From: Pseudomonas sp. PICF141
GTDB taxonomy: Bacteria; Pseudomonadota; Gammaproteobacteria; Pseudomonadales; Pseudomonadaceae
Direction of reading: 5' to 3'
Assembly: GCF_002286815.1 (NCBI RefSeq)
Contig: NZ_MUNM01000055.1
Coordinates: 151,735 to 215,734 of the forward strand
DNA length: 64,000 bases
Under the pieces are notes generated by a model. It made no database searches and had not been told where the DNA came from. It saw only the letters and a list, made by a program, of their open reading frames with translations. Positions 1 through 7,049 of this stretch are shown in pieces (position 1 is the first letter of the stretch; each line of letters begins with the position of its first letter). Both the position numbers and the translations under genes were made by a program.

Positions 1-524
1 GTAAACACCCAGAAGCTGCCCTGCCAGCCGAGTGTGGCTTGCAGGAATGCACCGGCCAACGGCGAAACCGAAATGAAAATGCCGGTGGCGGTGACCATCA
101 GAATCCGCAACCGGTCACGTTCCTCACCCCCGAACAGATCCTGAATCAGTGCTTGTGACAGCACGAAACATCCGCAGCCGAACGCCTGAACGACACGCAG
201 CAGCAGAAAATGGACATAGTCGGTGGTCAGTACGCAGCCCACCGCGCCCAGCATCGAAACGGTGATTCCGGCGAGCAAAAGCCCTTTGCGCCCGATCACA
301 TCCGACAGCGGCCCGATCAGCAATTGAGAGGCCGCGATACCGACGGCAAACAGACTGATCGACAGCGCAATGTCGGCGGGCGGGCTGCGAAAGTGTTCGG
401 CCAGTGCAGGGAATGAGGGAAGCAGGACATCCAGCGGGAATACGCCAAGCAGCACCATCGCCAACAACAGGCTGACCGCCCCACGACGCTGTCTGGCAGT
501 TGCCGCAGGATGTCCTTCATTCAT
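1..524 (-). CDS. MFS transporter, Bcr/CflA-like, 3' end outside window
   Basis: The reading frame starts at an ATG at 524 and stays open to the window edge, giving about 174 residues of the N-terminal half. It shows hydrophobic helices and the MFS signature between helices 2 and 3 (GPLSDVIGRKG), with later segments like LGWQGSFWVF typical of drug exporters of the Bcr/CflA type. The start codon overlaps the stop of the upstream diiron oxygenase gene by 8 bases (ATGAATGA), so the two are probably translationally coupled. In this setting it most likely exports the product of the peptide-modification genes or protects the host from it. The substrate cannot be read from sequence. The family call is secure; the role is inference. 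Confidence 0.85.
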   Translation of the reverse strand, partial: MNEGHPAATARQRRGAVSLLLAMVLLGVFPLDVLLPSFPALAEHFRSPPADIALSISLFAVGIAASQLLIGPLSDVIGRKGLLLAGITVSMLGAVGCVLTTDYVHFLLLRVVQAFGCGCFVLSQALIQDLFGGEERDRLRILMVTATGIFISVSPLAGAFLQATLGWQGSFWVF

Positions 525-1491
525 CGATAAGTCCTGCCTTCACGAACAGCTGCTGGTTGTAGGGCAGGGCGAAGAATCCGGCTTTTTTCAACGCATCGAG
601 TGTCGCGCCACTGCCGGCTCGGGCACGCTGAAGGGTGGCTTGGCGGCTGGTGAGTTCTCCGAGAATTTCTGTGACGGCGGTCTCGTTAACACCCTCGCTG
701 TGCAGGCTTTCCCGCAACCATCGCTCATCGGTTTCGAAGAAAATCCGCATGCTGTCCAGCAGGAGCCTGCTGGCGAACGTGCGTTGGCGGCTGTTCAGGG
801 TCAACCACAAGTAATGGAACACTTCAGCGAAATAGCGGCTGTGAAGCGCCTCGTCCGAAAGATGATCCCTGAGCATTGCCTGCACGCTGGACACCAGCTC
901 ATCACGGCAGATGTCGAGCAGCTCCTTGGCAATGATCGTCTCCGACACGAATCCGACGAGAAACCAGGCCAGTGCCCTGTTTTTTTCAGGTGTGTGGTCG
1001 AGCAAGGCGTTCAATCGCGTGATGCGGTGAGGCATGGCTGGGCGCGAACTGATCCCGTAAACCCCGGCAACCTGTTCGGCAAGACTGTTGGAGAACAGGG
1101 CGTGATAACCCTCGTCGGTATAAAGCTGAAGTGCGGCGGTCTTCATCCGTGGGGAGACGTAGGCCTTCAGCTCGCCGTGGATGATGGTTTCCACGGATCG
1201 GTTGACGATGCGGTGTTCGAGCAAGGTGGTGTAGTCGAGGAAATACACCAGGTGATTGGCCGACAGCCGATGAATGACGGTTTGGCCCAGCGCTTCGATC
1301 GCCGGGTGCTTCAGATAAGCGAGGAAGGCCGGGGGAAACCAGTGGCGTGTTTCCAGTTGCTGTTCCAGGTCTGGCGGCAACAGATAGTCGTGCTCGCTGG
1401 TTCGCACCGAAGCGCGGGCATTCCAGTCGCCGAGGGTGAAACGCAGGGCCCAGGAGACGGGGCGCTCCGAGGGCTCGATGATGGCATTCAT
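517..1491 (-). CDS. AurF-type diiron oxygenase
   Basis: A protein of 324 residues related to the p-aminobenzoate N-oxygenase (AurF) family of ferritin-like diiron enzymes. Residue spacing matches the family metal ligands: E92, the pair E127-x-x-H130 (DEGYH), E184, and H210-x3-E214-x2-H217 (HLSDEALH). Known members oxidise amines to hydroxylamine or nitro groups, but others hydroxylate carbon. I choose the ATG at 1491 because it overlaps the stop of the preceding SagB-like gene by ATGA; a longer frame from 1536 would run 45 bases further into that gene. It is sandwiched between the oxidoreductase and the exporter in one operon. All ligands appear intact, so it is probably active. Its substrate is unknown; the adjacent 23-residue peptide is a candidate. 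Confidence 0.8.
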   Translation of the reverse strand: MNAIIEPSERPVSWALRFTLGDWNARASVRTSEHDYLLPPDLEQQLETRHWFPPAFLAYLKHPAIEALGQTVIHRLSANHLVYFLDYTTLLEHRIVNRSVETIIHGELKAYVSPRMKTAALQLYTDEGYHALFSNSLAEQVAGVYGISSRPAMPHRITRLNALLDHTPEKNRALAWFLVGFVSETIIAKELLDICRDELVSSVQAMLRDHLSDEALHSRYFAEVFHYLWLTLNSRQRTFASRLLLDSMRIFFETDERWLRESLHSEGVNETAVTEILGELTSRQATLQRARAGSGATLDALKKAGFFALPYNQQLFVKAGLIDE

Positions 1492-2567
1492 TGCGCCAGC
1501 TCCTGGCTGCTGAGCAGCGCCTTCAATTCCTTGCACATGACCTGACCGTCGCTTTTGCCACAGCCGACAAAAAACAACGGTTGCTCTGCACTGTCTTCAA
1601 GCCCCAGCAACGCCTCGACCTGATCATCTGCCAGTGCGCCCGTCAGCCAGGTGTTCAGCCCCAGCGCAGTGGCTACCAGCTGGAATGTCTGGGAAATGTG
1701 CCCCGCTTCCACGAAGGCCATTCGGTAGGCTCGCGAGTGTTGATACTTCCACCACAGCTTGTCGAATCGACTGGTGATGAACAGGCCCACAGGCAGGTTA
1801 TTGATGAAGTGCTGCCCACACAGCAATTGGCCCAGTGACGAATCAAGTGCCGGGTTGACGAAACTCAGTGCGTGGTCGACAGGATGATAGGCGTAGAACC
1901 CGGGCTCAAGGCCGCTGACGTTTCGTATGTGAAGAAAGCCTTCACAGGCATTCAGCCCGCCACCGGAGGGGCTGCTGCGCCGGGCATCGAGACCTTCGAC
2001 GAGGCCATCATCGACGTCATTTTCCCGTTCATGCAGGTAGCCCAGGGACAGGTAAAGCAGTGTGCCAAGATCTTCCAGTGAAACCGCTGCATCTGTGAAC
2101 GTGCGGCAGGTTTTGCGGCCGATCAGGACGTTGGCAAGCGAGCCTTGCGGCAGGCAGGAGGGTTTTGGCAGGACAATCAGCTCCCGTGCCCGGTATTCAG
2201 CGGGCCTGTTGCCCGGCGCGGGTGTTGCCAGTACTTCGCTGCAATGGTCCAGATAGTGCTTCGACCATTCATGAACATTCTGAGGGACATGTTCGCAGGG
2301 AATGTTCTTGGTGCCGATATGGAATATCTTCGACAGTTCGTCCCAGCCCCATTCAACAGTGTTTTGTTTAGAGTGGGTTAATATTCCTGAGTTCAGAAGT
2401 TGGGTGTCTACGCTGTTGCTGTCGTTATACAGTTTGGGGTTGTTGATAAGTTGTGCGAGCCGGGTTGAATATTCAAGGTTAAGTTCAAATTGTTTGTGGT
2501 TTTTATAATCCCAGACTATTTGACCTGGCGTACGGGGAAGTATGAATAAATATGGATTTATCTGCAT
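1488..2567 (-). CDS. SagB/ThcOx-type nitroreductase-fold dehydrogenase
   Basis: A 359-residue protein whose C-terminal part (about 135-350) is an FMN-dependent nitroreductase-fold domain of the SagB type. Visible signatures are RRSSPSGGG (196-204), FYAYHPVDHAL (224-234) and KYQHSRAYR (274-282), the last carrying the Lys-Tyr pair that is catalytic in azoline oxidases such as McbC. SagB enzymes oxidise azolines to azoles in modified peptides, but stand-alone relatives do other oxidations. The N-terminal ~130 residues are less conserved and AT-rich. No YcaO cyclodehydratase lies in the visible part of the cluster, so classic azole formation is not supported by this window. The gene follows the small peptide gene and a hairpin, and overlaps the AurF-like gene. 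Confidence 0.8.
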   Translation of the reverse strand: MQINPYLFILPRTPGQIVWDYKNHKQFELNLEYSTRLAQLINNPKLYNDSNSVDTQLLNSGILTHSKQNTVEWGWDELSKIFHIGTKNIPCEHVPQNVHEWSKHYLDHCSEVLATPAPGNRPAEYRARELIVLPKPSCLPQGSLANVLIGRKTCRTFTDAAVSLEDLGTLLYLSLGYLHERENDVDDGLVEGLDARRSSPSGGGLNACEGFLHIRNVSGLEPGFYAYHPVDHALSFVNPALDSSLGQLLCGQHFINNLPVGLFITSRFDKLWWKYQHSRAYRMAFVEAGHISQTFQLVATALGLNTWLTGALADDQVEALLGLEDSAEQPLFFVGCGKSDGQVMCKELKALLSSQELAQ

Positions 2568-2596
2568 GATGGACAGTTCGCTCTGGGTAATGCCAT

Positions 2597-2630
2597 AGAA
2601 AACGCTGGGTAGCCGGCACTCCCCAGCGCT
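2597..2630 (-). terminator. Terminator-like hairpin between the peptide gene and the SagB-like gene
   Basis: Read on the minus strand, a 9-bp stem (AGCGCTGGG with CCCAGCGTT, one G-T wobble) encloses a 12-base loop and runs into TTTTCT. It starts 9 bases after the stop of the 23-codon peptide and lies about 30 bases before the SagB-like start. This layout would let most transcripts end after the peptide and a minority read into the enzyme genes, as is common for ribosomally made peptide precursors. The hairpin is seen directly; the partial-termination role is inferred. Confidence 0.65.
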
Positions 2631-2638
2631 TCATTTAC

Positions 2639-2710
2639 TTAGCGGGTTTTTGGCGCAACCAGAAAAGCCAGGTTGGCGATTTTGTTTGTTTCCAGAGTAA
2701 TTGCTTTCAT
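2639..2710 (-). CDS. 23-residue peptide, candidate precursor of a modified peptide
   Basis: A short frame beginning MKAITLETNK and ending FLVAPKTR, stop TAA. It is preceded by a strong ribosome binding site (AAGGAG at 2724-2719, 8 bases of spacing) and by a good sigma70-type promoter, and is followed by a terminator-like hairpin. It has no Cys, Ser, Tyr, Trp, His or Asp. Modifiable residues are K2, T5, E7, T8, N9, K10, N13, F16, P20, K21, T22 and R23. It is first in an operon with a SagB-like oxidoreductase, an AurF-like oxygenase and an MFS exporter, which is the context expected of a precursor peptide (compare the 23-residue PqqA in size). I do not recognise a named family. The alternative is a leader peptide for attenuation, although its codons show no run of a single amino acid. 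Confidence 0.6.
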   Translation of the reverse strand: MKAITLETNKIANLAFLVAPKTR

Positions 2711-2740
2711 GTTTTTTGACTCCTTGTCATTGATAGTGAG

Positions 2741-2758
2741 TGTCACTTCGCGGTGACA
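2741..2758. promoter_or_regulatory. Perfect inverted repeat at the expected transcription start of the peptide operon
   Basis: TGTCAC and GTGACA form a perfect 6-bp inverted repeat with a 6-base spacer. It sits just downstream of the -10 element, around the expected +1, in the leader of the 23-codon peptide gene. It could be a repressor operator or a 5' RNA hairpin; the sequence cannot distinguish them. Confidence 0.4.
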
Positions 2759-2763
2759 ACTCA

Positions 2764-2791
2764 ATCATAGGCGGTAATGAGTCCTTATCAA
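2764..2791 (-). promoter_or_regulatory. Sigma70-type promoter of the peptide operon
   Basis: On the minus strand TTGATA (2791-2786) and TATGAT (2769-2764) are separated by 16 bases, a close match to the -35 and -10 consensus. The flanking DNA is AT-rich compared with the rest of the window. The peptide start codon lies 53 bases downstream of the -10 box. Confidence 0.6.
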
Positions 2792-2966
2792 GGGGATATT
2801 AAGTAGGAATATTCTAGTAATTTTGTCGGAGCGATCTGGCGCTGGGGGAAAGGTTGTAAGTTATATTCTTTTAAGTAAGAGATGCAGGGAAACGTCCTGC
2901 AAGTTTGTAGGACCGCAAGAGTAAGAAGCAGAGCCAGAAGAGAGGATGTTGTGGCGTTGAAACGGC

Positions 2967-2992
2967 TGACGGAGAGCCTTGGCTCCCCGTCA
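2967..2992 (-). terminator. Hairpin after rlmI
   Basis: TGACGGGGAGCC and GGCTCTCCGTCA pair over 12 bp (one G-U in RNA) around a very short loop, 12 bases after the rlmI stop. There is no T-run, so it may be a stabilising or Rho-assisted 3' end rather than a classical terminator. It separates rlmI transcription from the peptide cluster. Confidence 0.45.
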
Positions 2993-3003
2993 AACCGGCG
3001 TAC

Positions 3004-4200
3004 TCAGCTGTTTGGCAGCAGACGGCAGGTGATGCTCTTGATGTAGCGAGTCTCGGCAATCGCTGGGTGTACCGGGTGATCCGGGCCCTGACCGCCACGT
3101 TCCAGCATCTGGATGTTGCGGTCCAGGTGACGGGCGCTGGTCAGCAGAATGTTCTGCAGATCATCTTCCGGCAGGTGCATCGAGCACGAAGCGCTGACCA
3201 GGATGCCGTCCTTGGTAAGCAGGCGCATGGCTTGCTCGTTCAGGCGACGGTAGGCGCCTTCACCGTTTTTCATGTCTTTCTTGCGTTTGATGAAGGCAGG
3301 AGGATCGGCCACGATGACGTCGAAACGCTCTTCGCTGGCTTTCAGCTCCTTCAGGGCTTCGAACACGTCGCCTTCGATGCAGGTCATTTTTTCGGCGACG
3401 CCATTCAGTGCGGCGTTGCGCTCGACCCCGTCGAGGGCGAAGGCCGAAGCGTCGACGCAGAACACTTCACTGGCGCCGAACGCCGCCGCTTGCACGCCCC
3501 AGCCGCCAATGTAGCTGTACAGGTCGAGGACACGCTTGCCTTTGGCATAAGGTGCCAGGCGCGCGCGGTTCATGCGGTGGTCGTAGAACCAGCCGGTTTT
3601 CTGCCCCTGGATAACGGGCGCTTCGAATTTCACGCCGTTCTCTTCCAGAGCGACCCATTCCGGCACCAGGCCGAACACGGTTTCGACGTAGCGATTGAGG
3701 CCTTCGGCGTCACGGGCGGCGGAGTCGTTCTTGAACAGAATGCCGCTTGGCTTGAGCACTTGGGTCAGTGCCGCGATCACGTCGTCTTTGTGAACTTCCA
3801 TGGTCGCGGAGGCAATCTGCACCACCAGGATGTCGCCGAAACGGTCGACCACCAGGCCTGGCAGCAGGTCGGAGTCGCCGTAGACCAGGCGATAGAACGG
3901 CTTGTCGAACAGGCGATCGCGCAGGGACAGGGCAACGTTCAGGCGGTGCACCAGCAGCGACTTGTCCAGCGGCAACTTGATATCGCGCGATAGCAGGCGG
4001 GCGCAGATCAGGTTGTTCGGGCTCATGGCAACGATGCCCAGCGGCTTGCCGCTGGCGGCTTCGAGGATCGCCTGGTCACCGGCCTTGAAACCGTGCAAAG
4101 GCGTAGCGGCTACATCGATTTCGTTGCTGTACACCCACAGGTGGCCGTTTCGCAGGCGACGGTCGGCGTTGGCTTTGAGGCGCAGGCTAGGCAGGGACAT
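3004..4200 (-). CDS. rlmI: 23S rRNA (cytosine1962-C5)-methyltransferase RlmI
   Basis: A 398-residue SAM-dependent methyltransferase with an N-terminal PUA domain (about 1-75) and a C-terminal Rossmann domain. The SAM motif is DLYSYIGGWG near 226, the active-site motif is DPPAF (299-303), and SASCSMH near 336-342 carries the cysteine expected of m5C enzymes. RlmI modifies C1962 of 23S rRNA. The frame is open further upstream, but the extra residues read through a palindromic repeat. The ATG at 4200, which gives MSLPSLRLKANADRR, is the family start. The assignment to RlmI rather than a paralogous PUA methyltransferase rests on overall likeness. Confidence 0.9.
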   Translation of the reverse strand: MSLPSLRLKANADRRLRNGHLWVYSNEIDVAATPLHGFKAGDQAILEAASGKPLGIVAMSPNNLICARLLSRDIKLPLDKSLLVHRLNVALSLRDRLFDKPFYRLVYGDSDLLPGLVVDRFGDILVVQIASATMEVHKDDVIAALTQVLKPSGILFKNDSAARDAEGLNRYVETVFGLVPEWVALEENGVKFEAPVIQGQKTGWFYDHRMNRARLAPYAKGKRVLDLYSYIGGWGVQAAAFGASEVFCVDASAFALDGVERNAALNGVAEKMTCIEGDVFEALKELKASEERFDVIVADPPAFIKRKKDMKNGEGAYRRLNEQAMRLLTKDGILVSASCSMHLPEDDLQNILLTSARHLDRNIQMLERGGQGPDHPVHPAIAETRYIKSITCRLLPNS

Positions 4201-4269
4201 GACGTCGCTCCGGAAAAAAGAGCGGGAGTATAGCGTGTTGAGATCCCGGATAGGCCGGCGAGTGGACAT

Positions 4270-4389
4270 GTGGCGAGGGGGTTTACCCCCGTTCGGCTGC
4301 GAAGCAGTCGTAGATTCGCCCAATGCGGCTTGTCTGTTGAGTCTTTCAAGACCGCTTCGCGCCCCAACGGGGGTAAACCCCTTCGCCAC
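4270..4389. repeat. ~125-bp palindromic intergenic repeat, copy 1
   Basis: The element begins GTGGCGAGGGGGTTTACCCCC and ends with the near-inverse GGGGGTAAACCCCTTCGCCAC, with inner arms GGCTGCGAAGCAGTCG and CCGCTTCGCGCCCC. Five other copies lie at 33796, 35233, 51624, 52507 and 57928. This copy has TTTACC where the others have CTTGCC, and the change is matched in both arms (compensatory). Confidence 0.85.
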
Positions 4390-4500
4390 CAGGGCGCGTC
4401 CCTGTCTGACAATAAATGAAATGTCGATGGCTCACCGGCAGATGTGTCAGACCCATCTTCTTAAAGGTTAGAATCCCCGCCTGACCCGGAGTGTGCACTT

Positions 4501-5367
4501 ATGTCCCAAGAGTTGACGACCGAACAGATTCAACAGTCCCTGCAAGGCATCAGTGTGCCGCCCCAACCACAGATCATGGTGGATCTGCAGATGGAGCAGT
4601 ACATGCCCGACCCGGATCTGGAAGTGATCGCGAAGCTGATCTCCCAGGACCCGGGCCTGTCCGGCGCCTTGCTGAAAATCGTCAATTCGCCGTACTACGG
4701 CTTGAGCAACAAGATCACCGCAATCCAGCGAGCCGTGAATCTGTTGGGCAGCCGCTCGATCATCAACCTGATCAATGCGCAGTCGATCAAGGGCGAGCTG
4801 AGCGACGATGCCATCGTCACACTCAACCGTTTCTGGGACACGGCGCAGGACGTGGCGATGACGTGCCTGACCCTGGCCAAGCGTGTCGGTGTCCAGGCCG
4901 GTGATGAAGCCTATGCGCTGGGCCTGTTCCACGATTGCGGCATCCCGTTGATGATCAAGAAATTCCCCGACTACATGAGAGTGCTGGAACAGGCCTATGC
5001 CAATGCCAGCGTCGAATGCCGGGTGGTGGATACCGAAAACAGGCAATACAACACCAACCATGCCGTGGTCGGGTATTACACCGCCAAGTCCTGGCGCCTG
5101 CCGGAACATGTCACCCAGGCCATTGCCAACCATCACAACGCCCTGGCCATTTTCAGCGATGAATCGTCACGCAACACGCCGCTGAAAAACTTGCTGGCGA
5201 TCCTGAAGATGGCTGAACACATTTGTGCCTCCTTCCGGGTATTAGGCAACCAGTCCGAAGACCACGAGTGGAACAGTGTCGGGCCCCTTGTGCTCGATTA
5301 CATCGGTCTATCGGAATACGATTTCGAAACCCAGAAACAAGAGATTCGCGACCTCGCCACGCGTTGA
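4501..5367 (+). CDS. HDOD domain protein
   Basis: A 288-residue protein consisting almost entirely of an HDOD domain, a divergent HD-type domain found in bacterial signalling proteins. The N-terminal part (about 20-115) has the typical helical segment with LISQDPGLSGALLKIVNSPYYG and the AVNLLG motif. LGLFHDCGIPLM and the later NHAVVGYY...ANHHN segment retain some HD-like histidines. No partner output domain (GGDEF, EAL, receiver) is fused. The role is probably signal relay or scaffold; the partner cannot be read here. It lies just upstream of mutM on the same strand with a 30-base gap, so co-transcription is possible. Confidence 0.85.
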   Translation: MSQELTTEQIQQSLQGISVPPQPQIMVDLQMEQYMPDPDLEVIAKLISQDPGLSGALLKIVNSPYYGLSNKITAIQRAVNLLGSRSIINLINAQSIKGELSDDAIVTLNRFWDTAQDVAMTCLTLAKRVGVQAGDEAYALGLFHDCGIPLMIKKFPDYMRVLEQAYANASVECRVVDTENRQYNTNHAVVGYYTAKSWRLPEHVTQAIANHHNALAIFSDESSRNTPLKNLLAILKMAEHICASFRVLGNQSEDHEWNSVGPLVLDYIGLSEYDFETQKQEIRDLATR

Positions 5368-5397
5368 GTGTCGAACCTCGCCTGATTCGAGAGCCCC

Positions 5398-6210
5398 ATG
5401 CCTGAACTGCCGGAAGTCGAAACCACCCGCCGCGGGATTGCACCGTACCTGGAAGGCCAGCGCGTCAGCCGGGTGATCGTGCGTGAGCGCCGTCTGCGCT
5501 GGCCGATCCCCGAAGACCTGGATGTGCGGCTGTCCGGCCAGCGCATCGTGTTGGTGGAACGACGCGCCAAGTACCTGCTGATCAACGCCGAAGTCGGCAC
5601 GCTGATCAGTCATTTGGGGATGTCGGGCAATCTGCGGCTGGTGGAAGCCGGCCTGCCGGCGGCCAAGCATGAGCATGTGGACATTGAGCTGGAATCGGGC
5701 CTGGCCCTGCGCTATACCGACCCGCGACGGTTTGGCGCAATGCTCTGGAGCCTGGACCCGTTGAACCATGAACTGCTGATTCGCCTCGGGCCAGAGCCGT
5801 TGACCGACCTGTTTGACGGCCAGCGGCTGTTCGAGCAATCCCGCGGGCGTTCCATGGCGGTCAAACCGTTCATCATGGACAACGCGGTGGTGGTCGGCGT
5901 CGGCAATATCTACGCCACAGAAGCATTGTTTGCGGCGGGCATCGACCCGCGCCGCGAAGCCAAGAGCATTTCCCGGGCACGCTATTTGAAGCTGGGAATC
6001 GAGATCAAGCGCATCCTTGCCCATGCCATCGAACGTGGCGGCACTACATTGCGGGACTTTATCGGTGGCGACGGACAACCGGGTTACTTTCAGCAGGAAC
6101 TGTTCGTGTACGGCCGTGGTGGTGAGCACTGCAAGGTCTGTGGCACAGGGTTGCGGGAAATCAAGCTTGGGCAGCGCGCCAGCGTCTTTTGTCCGCGTTG
6201 TCAGAGCTGA
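5398..6210 (+). CDS. mutM: Formamidopyrimidine-DNA glycosylase
   Basis: A 270-residue base-excision repair enzyme that removes 8-oxoguanine and formamidopyrimidines. The mature N-terminus PELPEVETTRRG carries the catalytic Pro and Glu. The mid-protein holds the FIMDNAVVVGVGNIYA helix-two-turn-helix region, and the C-terminus a CxxC...CxxC zinc finger (CKVCGTG...FCPRC). Length and motifs match the family exactly. It follows the HDOD gene at short spacing. Confidence 0.97.
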   Translation: MPELPEVETTRRGIAPYLEGQRVSRVIVRERRLRWPIPEDLDVRLSGQRIVLVERRAKYLLINAEVGTLISHLGMSGNLRLVEAGLPAAKHEHVDIELESGLALRYTDPRRFGAMLWSLDPLNHELLIRLGPEPLTDLFDGQRLFEQSRGRSMAVKPFIMDNAVVVGVGNIYATEALFAAGIDPRREAKSISRARYLKLGIEIKRILAHAIERGGTTLRDFIGGDGQPGYFQQELFVYGRGGEHCKVCGTGLREIKLGQRASVFCPRCQS

Positions 6211-6264
6211 TACCGGCTACGGTCTATAGTCAGTGTTCTCACTGCCTTGCCGAAGGACCGTGCC

Positions 6265-6588
6265 ATGAATCTGTTTCGAACCCTTGTTGTTGCGCTGCTG
6301 CTGAGCGTCGGTGCATCCGCGCTGGCGGCTGAGAACGGCAGCGGCGATCCGCGTTACACCATCCAGAACCCACCGGCCTACGCCATGCTTGGCGACTTGC
6401 TGATTGCTCGACCTTTGTTAGTGGCGGCGACAGTTATCGGTGCCGGGGCATTTGTGCTGTCGTTGCCGTTTACCGCGCTGGGCGGCGGCATTGGCGATGC
6501 GGGGCAGGCGTTGGTGGTCGACCCGGCGAAAGCCGCATTTGTGCGGTGTTTGGGGTGTATCGGGGAGGGGTTTGAGCAGCGGGAGTGA
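6265..6588 (+). CDS. Small membrane protein, function unknown
   Basis: A 107-residue protein with an N-terminal signal sequence (MNLFRTLVVALLLSVGASALAA) and a second hydrophobic segment (about 47-75, LLIARPLLVAATVIGAGAF...), then a short soluble tail with RCLGCIGEG. I choose the ATG at 6265 over an in-frame ATG at 6247 because the signal peptide then begins at the start. Homologues in Pseudomonas are often labelled multidrug transporter, but nothing in a protein this short supports transport. It ends 9 bases before a palindromic repeat that probably terminates transcription. Confidence 0.7.
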   Translation: MNLFRTLVVALLLSVGASALAAENGSGDPRYTIQNPPAYAMLGDLLIARPLLVAATVIGAGAFVLSLPFTALGGGIGDAGQALVVDPAKAAFVRCLGCIGEGFEQRE

Positions 6589-6597
6589 GGCAGAATC

Positions 6598-6673
6598 AAA
6601 AGATCGCAGCCTTCGGCAGCTCCTACTGGTGTACGCATTACAGGGTAGGAGTTGCCGAAGGCTGCGATCTTTT
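6598..6673. repeat. Palindromic repeat pair of the AGATCGCAGCCTTCGGCAGC type
   Basis: Two 29-base arms (AAAAGATCGCAGCCTTCGGC... and its inverse, one mismatch) flank about 18 bases. It lies between the convergent small membrane protein and ferredoxin genes and can act as a bidirectional terminator. Related copies are near 39327, 53052-53236 and 63970; short single arms occur near 7028 and 13121. Confidence 0.85.
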
Positions 6674-6680
6674 CAGGCTT

Positions 6681-6932
6681 TCAAGCCTTACCGGTAATCT
6701 TGCGGTACTTCGCCATCAACTGTTCTTCAGTCTCTGGATGAGCCTCGTCCAGCGGGATGCAATCCACTGGGCAGACCTGCTGGCACTGCGGTTCGTCGTA
6801 GTGGCCGACACATTGTGTGCACAGGTTCGGGTCGATCACGTAGATCTCTTCGCCCTGGGAGATGGCGGCGTTCGGGCACTCGGGTTCGCAGACGTCGCAG
6901 TTGATGCAATCGTCGGTGATGATCAGGGACAT
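6681..6932 (-). CDS. 2[4Fe-4S] ferredoxin, YfhL type
   Basis: An 83-residue ferredoxin with two cluster motifs: CINCDVCEPECP near 9-20 and CTQCVGHYDEPQCQQVCP near 38-55. The longer second motif (eight residues between the second and third Cys) and the C-terminal extension are typical of the YfhL/Allochromatium type with low-potential clusters. It acts as a cytoplasmic electron carrier; the partner is unknown. It lies next to coaD on the same strand, a usual Pseudomonas arrangement. Confidence 0.92.
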   Translation of the reverse strand: MSLIITDDCINCDVCEPECPNAAISQGEEIYVIDPNLCTQCVGHYDEPQCQQVCPVDCIPLDEAHPETEEQLMAKYRKITGKA

Positions 6933-7027
6933 GCTAACTCCAGCCAGGGCGACAGGCCCGGGCGCAATAAATCAATGCGCACAATTGTGCCGCATTGGCG
7001 CCCGCAGTGCACGCGGGCGCGATCAAG

Positions 7028-7049
7028 TGCAGCCTTCGGCAGCTCCTAC
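7028..7049. repeat. Single arm of the GTAGGAGCTGCCGAAGGCTGC repeat
   Basis: One half of the repeat described at 6598, with no inverted partner. On the minus strand it begins GTAGGAGC, and its TAG is the stop codon of coaD. Confidence 0.7.

Noticed and set aside
1492..1536. Longer N-terminus of the AurF-like protein from a start at 1536
   Set aside because: It runs 45 bases further into the SagB-like gene; the ATG at 1491 overlaps its stop by ATGA, the normal coupling.
2871..3098. 75-codon frame on the minus strand upstream of the peptide cluster
   Set aside because: It overlaps the end of rlmI, has no ribosome binding site or likeness, and has a low-complexity Arg/Ser composition typical of a shadow frame.
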